Origin: Desmodus rotundus
Lineage: Eukaryota > Chordata > Mammalia > Chiroptera > Phyllostomidae
Reading direction: 5' to 3'
Assembly (NCBI RefSeq): GCF_022682495.2
Contig: NC_071394.1
Coordinates: forward strand, 31,964,470 to 32,028,469
DNA length: 64,000 nucleotides
Part shown: positions 56,545 to 64,000 of the stretch, one piece after another
Layout of the letters: each line of letters starts with the position of its first letter
Position numbering within the stretch: the stretch's first letter is position 1
Made by a program: the position numbers and the translations under genes
The notes under the pieces: generated by a model
Databases searched by the model: none
Told to the model about the DNA's origin: nothing
Seen by the model: the letters and a program-made list of their open reading frames with translations, nothing else

Positions 56545-56960
56545 TTGCGAGGCAGGCTCATGTCACTTCCCTTTGAATCTGTGGGACTGTGACCTCTCTG
56601 ACCCATAGAACGCCGTGAGTGATGATGCCATGTGATTCTGACGCTGCATTGGAAAAGGCCCTGCGGTGTTCACTCCGTTCTCTTGGGGTGCTCACTCTTG
56701 GAGAAGCCGGCCACCACACAAAGAAATCTCACTGCTCAGAGACCGCCATGCTGGAGAGGCTCCGTGTGTGTACTCTGATTCAGACGGGCATGTGGAGCCT
56801 GCTGGTGGCAGCACCCGAGGCTACCCAGGCAGTGAGGAGCAGAGACGAGCCATGCTTCCTTTGCCTTCTCCAAAACTCTGCCTCACAGAATCCATGGGAT
56901 CAATAAAGTTGTTAATTCACACCACTTAATTTTGGGAGGTGTGGTTCATCACAGGCATTA
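56545..56960 (+). mobile_element. MaLR-type solo LTR, sense
   Basis: CAGGCTCATGTCACTTCCCT, GGGACTGTGACCTCTCTGAC, ATAGAACGCCGTGAGTGATG, TCTTGGGGTGCTCACTCTTG and finally GATCAATAAAGTTGTTAATT plus CACCACTTAATTTTGGGAGG match an MLT1-type LTR through its polyadenylation signal (AATAAA at about 56902) to near the 3' end. Confidence 0.65.
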
Positions 56961-56969
56961 CTGAGACAA

Positions 56970-57125
56970 GCCAGTACTTCCCAAACTTATTTTTCATAAG
57001 AAGTGTCACTTGGGAAGCATATTAAAACTGGATTCCCATGTTTCCCCATGGACATTCTGACTTAATAGGTCTGGCCAGGGGTAGGGATGGAGAAATCTGT
57101 TTTTAACAAATAGTATGGTAAGTTA
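56970..57125. mobile_element. MER5A-like hAT remnant
   Basis: CAGTACTTCCCAAACTTATT, GTGTCACTTGGGAAGCATAT, TTAAAACTGGATTCCCATGT and GACTTAATAGGTCTGGCCAG track the MER5A order ('TTCTCAAAC...TTAAAACACAGATT...TTCAGTAGGTCTGG'). Confidence 0.6.
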
Positions 57126-57429
57126 ATTATAATTAAATGACTCCAGGATGCCACATGATTTGTTGGCCAATTTTGACATATGAATTTTTCATGACAAACA
57201 TATTTCTTTGATTGCTTGGGCTGGGCTCACAGGCTCATTATTTTCCTTATTTTAAGATTACAGAGCACACCACTTAGAGACCTATCTATTTTTCTAGTCC
57301 CAATGCTGGAAAAGCAGTAAACAAGACACTCTCATTAAGTGCTACATCGGAGCAGGAGAGGGAGGCAAATCAGTTTTGGCATTAGTTGAATAATAAATGT
57401 TTGTTGAATAATAATAATAAAAAATAATG

Positions 57430-57665
57430 AGGTAATATTTACAGAGTACTTACTACGTGCTAGACTATGTATTAGGCACTTTAAATAGATGATCTTATTA
57501 GTCCCAACAGCAAATCTATCATAGAGTAAGATCATTAGCCCTGTTTTACTGAAGTGAGAATGAGGCAGATTTGTGACTTGCCCCAAGCCATGAGGATGGA
57601 AATGGTGGCACCTGCATGCTGACCTAGGTAGCTGGACTTCAGAACATGACTCTGAGTGCATTACC
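57430..57665 (-). repeat. MIR SINE, antisense
   Basis: TAATATTTACAGAGTACTTA, CTACGTGCTAGACTATGTAT, TAGATGATCTTATTAGTCCC, GTTTTACTGAAGTGAGAATG and GACTTGCCCCAAGCCATGAG are the reverse-complemented MIR blocks, nearly full length. Confidence 0.75.
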
Positions 57666-57709
57666 AAAGCTGTAAAAGAAAATGAACGGACCCCTTCACA
57701 TACTGCCTC

Positions 57710-57990
57710 TACCTGGAGCATTCTTCTTGCCCTCCCTTGTCCAGCTAATACCTACTCACCTCAAACTTTCCTTTCCTTGTGGGGGCCGAGGCATGGCAGA
57801 GTTTCAAGTTGTCCTCCCCTGTAGCCTCCCTTCATACCATAGTTGAAATTACTTGTTTACTGTCTGTCCTTTCCTCTGGACATGAGGGAAGGACTCTGTC
57901 TGTTTTATTCCCTTATCATGGCATCCCCTGAACCCAGCACAGTGGCGGCACAGAGCAGGCTCCCAGCCCCTTGTTCTTGACTGATATCCT
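57710..57990 (+). repeat. L2 LINE 3' part, sense
   Basis: CCAGCTAATACCTACTCACC, GTTTACTGTCTGTCCTTTCC, AGGGAAGGACTCTGTCTGTT and TGAACCCAGCACAGTGGCGG match the L2 3' region. Confidence 0.6.
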
Positions 57991-58079
57991 TTCTGTGGCA
58001 CAGTGCATGCTATGTAGTATGGTGTGGTATGTCACGTACACTAGTGCATGTAGTGTTAGTACTGAGGAGTTGGAACTCT

Positions 58080-58480
58080 CTATTATCGGAGAGCCCGGTG
58101 GTTAATGGGAGGAGGTTGACAATACATCAAATGAGTGTAAAATCTCTGAGTAGTGGCTGAGGTGGAGAATTGCCAGGACATGCAGCCAAGACAAGGAAAT
58201 CCTTGAGCTGTCCTTGCGGGAGGAGTGCTAGTCAGTCAGGTGGATGTGGGAGGCAGGGGTTGGAAGGACATTCCAGGCCGAGGGAAGAGCATGACAAGAT
58301 ACAGGGGCGTGGAGGATCAAGGCACATTTGTGCAATGGCAGGTAGATCGGGAATGCTGAAGGCTATCCGCATATGTGGGGCTGTCACAAGACATAAAACT
58401 GCCAATGGCAACAGGACAAATCTAGAAAGATTGATCAGGTTTGATTTCAAGTTTGAACTTCATCCTTGAGGAAATGAGGA
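58080..58480 (-). repeat. L2 LINE fragment, antisense
   Basis: GGAAGGACATTCCAGGCCGA, GGAAGAGCATGACAAGATAC and TTTGATTTCAAGTTTGAACT follow antisense L2 order. An overlapping 99-codon open frame is incidental. Confidence 0.5.
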
Positions 58481-61019
58481 AGTCTTGGATACAACTCATA
58501 TCCCATATAAATTTAGAATAGGTTCTTATGGTGGGGGTCGAGTAGTACGTTCAGGAGGTCACACTGACTGGGCGGCTCCTCTGACATTTAGTGGGGAACG
58601 GAGTGCCGCCAAGGGCTCTGCGGTGCATGGAACGACATCATACAGAATGCCATGGGCACCCCCACTGAGAATCACTGCATAGTAACACCAACTAAAAGCT
58701 TGGAAAAAGCTCCTAAATATTTACAGGACTCAGGTGGTGAATAATTTTATTTTATTGGTTAGGGAAGGAAATATTTTCTCTTGACCCTTTTGAAGTGCCA
58801 AACATACAAAGAACAATTTATTAAAGTGCTAATTCCACAGAAAATTAAACTGATAGCATTTTAAATTTTGGATCTGATTCCAAGGATATTTTTATCTTCT
58901 AGCTCTTAATAAAGTTTATTCACTTATTCACATGGTCATTCAGTCCATAAATATTTATCGAACATTTTTTTTGATGGGCAACCTCCTCCTGAAACCCTCC
59001 CCCCCGCCGCTGTTCTATGCTTAGAAAATATAGCATGAACAAGATAGGCAAAGACGGAGTTTTCAACCCCCAAATTCCAAGGGGAGATAAAACATAAGAG
59101 AGACGATTCAATTGCTTCTTCTGCAGCCAAGAATTATTTATGTGGGATCTCTGAAAATATAACTAGGGCCACATTTCTTCATAACTAGACAAGCTTGTAA
59201 CCCCAAGGGTGTACGTACTGTCCGTGCCTTGCAGGTGAGGTAGATGTAGATTGTATCATTAAAGCCAATTGCTAACCTACCCGGGGCTGTTTGGAGACTA
59301 GGAGAATCGAGAATTTATTGAAGATCGGGAGAAGAGAAGAGGTGGCACCTGTAGGAAATCTTGTCAGTGCAGCTATGTTAACAGTCGTAAATATTTCAGT
59401 AAAATCAGTGGTTAAAGGATATCAATGTTGATCTAATTGGTTGCAAATAAGGCAAAACCCAAAGACTGACAAAAATCTTCTAAAAACACAATTGGTTTTA
59501 CTTTCTATTAGTTCCTTGTGCCTTCCCACAAACCTCTTTGTTGGGGTCAGCCAGGCAAGAGGAAGACATGTATATAGAGTTAGAAAGAGGGTGTTCTTCT
59601 TCATCATCATCATCATCATCATTATCTTTATTTTATGGGGGTTTGTGTGTGTATGTGTGGTGGTAATTTGTACAATGTTCTTTTTAATTTTACAGACCAG
59701 AAGAAAGAAAGCTAAGATAGTTTTCCGCTAGCTTGATGTAACTGAGCAAGAGACCAAGAAAAATATTTTATACTTATGTCTAAAGTCAAAGATATGAATA
59801 AGGGGTAAAGAAAACGCTACCAGAACCACAATTAACCACACTGAGTGATTACTGTTGTGTAGGATCATTTATTGAGAAATAAATTGTGTTTGGCTTTCCT
59901 GTGCATAAAGAGAAGGTGGTTCCTCCTTGGAATCACTTACCTCAGGCCAAGTTTTGACAAGAGGGAACTTCTCTTTGTGCCTTTGGTGAAAGCTTAAACT
60001 TGCTGAGATTATTATACTAAAGTGCCCTGGAGATCAGGAGAGAGAGGTGAGAAGAGAGTAAAAGAAGGAACAGGACAGAGAAGAGATCCTCCAAGACTCT
60101 CAAGATCTTGGTACAGTGGGTGCCTACAGTGGACACGGGGGTGGTTGGGCTCCAGAGCGAAATGACAATACGAAAGGCTGGACTCTAGGCACAGGGTTTG
60201 CTAGTCAAGGAAAGATTCTCTATTTCAACTCAGGTCCATTAGGTTTGATGTCCCGCTCTGGATGAACTGAGCCTGGGACATAAAGCACCAGCTGTGACCA
60301 TATGGATGGGAGATTGAAGGCCTGTCGCTGTTTTCTGGCACTATGTGAACCTCCCAGGTCTTTGTGAGTTTCCAGAGAAAGGAGGGTTTTAGGAGGTGCG
60401 AAGGGCCTGAAACACATCCTATTTGCAAGCCGATGAGTTAACTTATTACTATTTCATGGATACTGGCAGAAGACACACTCCTAAGTCAGATGAAGGGTAG
60501 TTTATTCCTCACAGCAACACTCGTAGCCAGAGTATCACCACTTATTCATCGACTCCCTGAGCCCCAGTGCCCGCCCACAGAGTGATGTGAACAAGGCCAG
60601 GTGATACTGGACATGCAGTGAGCTACGTCACAGGACAGGAACCTTGAGTTTAGGGAATGTCAATCTGTAACGGGCACCGGAGGGAGATACTCCTTTTATC
60701 TTCTTTATGGCTGTTTGCTATAGAAATACTTCTGAAAAAAAATGATTTGTAACAGGGGACAGACAGTGAGTACCTCTGCTCTCCAGATGTGCAGAAACAC
60801 AAAAGACCCATGGAAAATTATTTCCCAACAGAGGAGACATTCTATAATCACTAAGATTGAAATTCTGTTATGGAATAGAGACTTCAAGTCAGATTTAATT
60901 TGGGCGAAGGGAAAAAAATAAATATGACATTTCTTCAAAAGAGCCTGTGGAATAAATTTTATACCCACTAAACTATTATATGGCAGGCACGATGCTGATG
61001 CTTGTGATCTATCTCACTT
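58481..61019. other. Mostly unassigned; (CAT)n repeat at about 59599-59624
   Basis: A run of about eight TCA/CAT units lies at 59599-59624. The corresponding minus-strand frame gives a run of Met and is not a gene. The remainder shows no repeat family or gene I recognise. Confidence 0.45.
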
Positions 61020-61240
61020 GAGAGTGAGAATTTTGGAGTCATTCAGATGTGAGTTCAAATTCTAGTCACTACTTTCTAAGGAAGTTGTTTAACCCTCAGC
61101 TTCAGTTTGCTAGTTTGTGAGATGCAGATGCTTTCCGCCTCAAAGATGATGAGAGGAATCAACAAGATAATGCTTGGCAAGAGCTTAGCGCATTGCTAAG
61201 CAGGGGCCAAATATTTGGGAGCTATTAATATTATTTAAAG
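61020..61240 (+). repeat. MIR SINE, sense
   Basis: GAATTTTGGAGTCATTCAGA, GTGAGTTCAAATTCTAGTCA, AGTTTGCTAGTTTGTGAGAT and AGAGGAATCAACAAGATAAT then AATATTATTTAAAG follow the MIR sense order to its 3' end. Confidence 0.65.
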
Positions 61241-61709
61241 GCACACAATGTAATAACATTATATGGGTGTGAAAATAGGGCAATCAAAGGTAGGAGAAGA
61301 GTAAGTCTTCTGTTTTATCTTTGAGGTTCTCATTCTCTTGAATTAGAAGGCTTTTTGACTGAGCAACTTAGGTTTAAAAAATATTCAAGTTTTTCATACC
61401 TGCATCCTTCATCTTAGTCTGAGTTGGTATACAATATAGAAACATTATTACTTTTCATAAAAAATCGGGGCTAAAGGATGGGAAGACCTGAACATCCAGG
61501 TCAACCCAAAGACAAACTATTAGCATAGTGGACCTGGGCAAGAGGCCAGCTGGACCCCTAAGTCTAGGCTGCCCAAAGGATAGGCACCCGGGCAGGCCAT
61601 CAGTGGGCTACCGGAGCGCCCAAATGGTGGTACCCTCAGCTGGAATGCGTCTGGGGGGCCAGTCATCCCAGGCCAACGGCCTCTGACTGGGAACATCTGT
61701 GCCACACAA

Positions 61710-61960
61710 GAAAATCTTGTATGTACAACATGATGAGGATAATCAATACTACCGTATTGCATATGTGAAAGTTGCTAAAAGAGTAGATCATAAAAATTTT
61801 CATCACAAGAAAAAATTTTTTTGTAACCATGCGTGGTGATGGGTGTTAACTAGTCTTTCTGTGGTAATCATTTCACGGTATATACAAATATTGCATCATT
61901 ATATACACCTGAAAGTAATATAATGTTATATGCCAATTATGTCTCAAAAAGTAAAAGAAC
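61710..61960 (+). mobile_element. L1 3' end, sense
   Basis: AAAGTTGCTAAAAGAGTAGA, TGTAACCATGCGTGGTGATG, GGTGTTAACTAGTCTTTCTG, AATATTGCATCATTATATAC and TATATGCCAATTATGTCTCA match the terminal L1 3' UTR, ending in an A-rich stretch. Confidence 0.75.
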
Positions 61961-63349
61961 AAATCTTATTTTCTGTCTGTGCCATGGTGTGTGAAACGTT
62001 GGAGAGGATTGGCTTAAGGATTAAGCACATTCGGTCCACTGTGGAGGTAGGAAATGATGGGGAAAGCATCATTAAAAGGCCCAAACTAAATTCAAGATCT
62101 ACTCCCCCCGAGCGGGGACAGGATAGGTGCATTTGAGGATTGCAGGAAGGCAAATTTCTTCCACGGGGTTTCCGCAGGGTTGCCAATGCAGAGTTGTTTG
62201 ATGCTCATTGTACGTGGGGATCCAGCTGTCAGGTCATAAGGATGCTGGAGTTTGGAGGAGGAAATTCTACTCCTACCAGTGGCGTTTGGGGCTGAGACTT
62301 ACTTGGAAGGCAAAATACTGCCACTTGGTTACAAAGCAGAAAACTATTTTTCTGGGAACTAGTGGGCCAATGCCATACTGAACCCAGAAACCAGAATAAA
62401 GTCCTATCAGTTGCCCAGGATGGTGGCTTAAGGCTCCATGTACATTCTCAAATTAGGGCAAGAGGGCAAGGTTGGTGCCTGAATGTAGAGCAGGGCCAGA
62501 TTCTAAAGCAAGGGCGTAAGTGGATTTAGGTTTGCATGTTAGGAAGCAAGCAGGCAGGAAGCCAAGCAGACTACAAAACTGCCTTCTCTTCAGGGCTCTT
62601 GCAGCTGTGATTCCTACCCCACCTTACCACCTTCGTATTACTCCCCATCCCCATATCAGCAAATATCTTTGTTTCTTGCTGAAGTTAAAGAACATTTAGG
62701 TTCTGTTCTGCCGCATCAGATCACAGCATTATTATTTAAATTGAGTGGGTTAAGTAATAAGCTCAGATAATCACGCTCAGCCCTTGTAGCAACATTTGAG
62801 TCATTTATTAATGCAGAGACATTAGTCTGCTTTATAACAAATACAGGATAATTACCCAGATGATGTGTGAAGCTCTTTCTAAATTTCTTTTCTTTATTTA
62901 GTCCAACATAAGAACTAACATATGGCGCCTTTGCTATGGGTACACGTGGATAAGGTCAGTTATGAAGAAAGCAAAAACCGATTGATAAGTGGGTGTGGTT
63001 TCAAGAATCAATTAGTCCATGAGAACATGAGGCCTTTTTCTGTAGCTAGGACTAAGTATTGAGGGTGCAGGGACAGAAAATTGAAAACCATGGGCCTGTG
63101 CCCCAAAGGATTTTTAATCTAGCAGGGGAAGGAAGGCTTAGTCATAGGAGTCATCTTAGGGTGAGTGAGAACACGAGAATCTTCAGATGGGCTCCCTGGT
63201 TGTCCTCAATACAAGACGGCTGGTTTCTCCTGCACAGACAGATAGAACATGAAGGGGTAATCAAAAGAGAAGCCACAGTGTCTTGCATAACCTGATCTTG
63301 AAAGTGACATAGTATCACTTCCTCTGTATTCGGTTGGTTGGTGAGACCA
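61961..63349. other. Unassigned sequence
   Basis: No recognised repeat or gene. Open frames are below 85 codons and featureless. Confidence 0.4.
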
Positions 63350-63635
63350 GCTCTGTGCAGTGTGAGACAGGACTACACAGGGGTGTGAATATCAGGAGGC
63401 GGGATCACTGGGGACCATCTTAGATGCTTAGGTGACTATAGTCCTGCTTATTTTCTTCATGGCACTTATCTCAATCTTGGATTCTCTTGTTTACTTGTTG
63501 ACTTGTTGATGGTTGATTTGTCCCCGCTGCAATGAAAGTTGTACTAAGGCAGAGACACTTCTCTGCCTCTTTCCTGAGTGTATAGTCCCTGGAAGATTGT
63601 CTGACACAATAAATACTGTTGAAAAAAGAAATACA
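63350..63635 (+). repeat. MaLR-type LTR scrap followed by L2 3' end
   Basis: GGACTACACAGGGGTGTGAA and TCAGGAGGCGGGATCACTGG (63370-63412) match one end of an MLT1-type LTR in antisense. From 63440, TTATTTTCTTCATGGCACTT, TTGTTTACTTGTTGACTTGT and AGTCCCTGGAAGATTGTCTG mark an L2 3' end in sense. Confidence 0.55.
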
Positions 63636-64000
63636 TGGGTGAACCACATGGTAAAGTATAGGAGGCCACTCACCAACCTCCATTCTTCTGCCTAAATTTA
63701 ATTTTATCACATTAGTTTGTGTTTATGTTAGAAATTGACTTAGCAGATAACTGACTGGACAAAAGACATGAAGTAGACATCTAGTTCAATTTTTTTTACC
63801 TGATCAATGAATTATAAGAAGTACCTATAGTTTGTCTTTCACATTCTGTCAAATACACGCTTAAATAATCAAAATAGCCTGGCATAGTACATTGCAGTTT
63901 CAAAATAGCGTTCACATTCTACACTTCATTTGATCTTAACAATGCCATGGTTAAGTTGATAGAACTTAGGTTTATAGATGAGGTATTGGAGGTTTGGGAA

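Noticed and set aside
59422..59622. Poly-Met open frame
   Set aside because: Produced by the (CAT)n microsatellite.
1..64000. CRISPR array, operon, phage or toxin-antitoxin system
   Set aside because: Interspersed SINE/LINE repeats, spliced exons and a CpG island show a mammalian genome. No regularly spaced direct repeats with unique spacers were seen.

Overview
This is a vertebrate nuclear window, almost certainly from a bat. Its youngest repeats are tRNA-derived Ves SINEs, the bat-specific family with the head CCCTGGCTGG-type and its complement CCAGCCAGGG. Alongside them are the L1, L2, MIR and MaLR remnants shared by placental mammals, plus hAT and mariner DNA transposons of the kind that stayed active unusually late in bats. 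There are no operons, phage, CRISPR arrays or plasmid features.

Only one protein-coding gene is supportable: the 5' end of CIBAR1 (FAM92A), on the minus strand at the left edge. Exon 1 coding (2529 down to 2504) and exon 2 (2059 down to 1825) join with correct splice sites and phase. They encode the start of a BAR-domain protein of mitochondria and the ciliary base. The rest of the gene lies beyond position 1. Its promoter is a CpG island (about 2150-2830) containing an RFX X-box-like palindrome at 2666-2679, which fits a cilium gene.

From about 3000 to 64000 I find no coding gene. From memory of human 8q22.1, this matches the gene-poor interval upstream of CIBAR1. Region by region: 3.0-6.1 kb holds L2 and LTR (MaLR) remnants. 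7.7-10.5 kb holds L1 3' ends nested in each other, with a Ves inserted. 11.2-11.7 kb holds a small TIR element and a Ves. 12.5-16.5 kb holds a HAL1-like element (ORF1 plus 3' UTR, no ORF2) abutting an L1 3' half. 22.2-26.9 kb holds an L1 that keeps its 5' UTR, ORF1 and half of ORF2 but has lost its 3' end. 28.3-28.9 kb is a candidate solo LTR. 34.8-36.6 kb holds L2, Ves, a perfect hairpin and an ancient LINE reverse-transcriptase fragment that is still open. 36.9-48.3 kb holds a short tandem repeat, L2, MIR, L1 ends and MER-type hATs. 48.9-49.5 kb is an internally deleted mariner. 49.6-50.3 kb is an L2 interrupted by an L1 3' end. 53.6-54.3 kb holds a hAT element with matching target duplications and a Ves. 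56.5-63.6 kb holds MaLR, MER5, MIR, L2 and L1 fragments. The remaining unique sequence is mostly AT-rich with no recognised gene.

Repeat family names come from memory of consensus sequences and were not checked by a search. Boundaries of old repeats are approximate.
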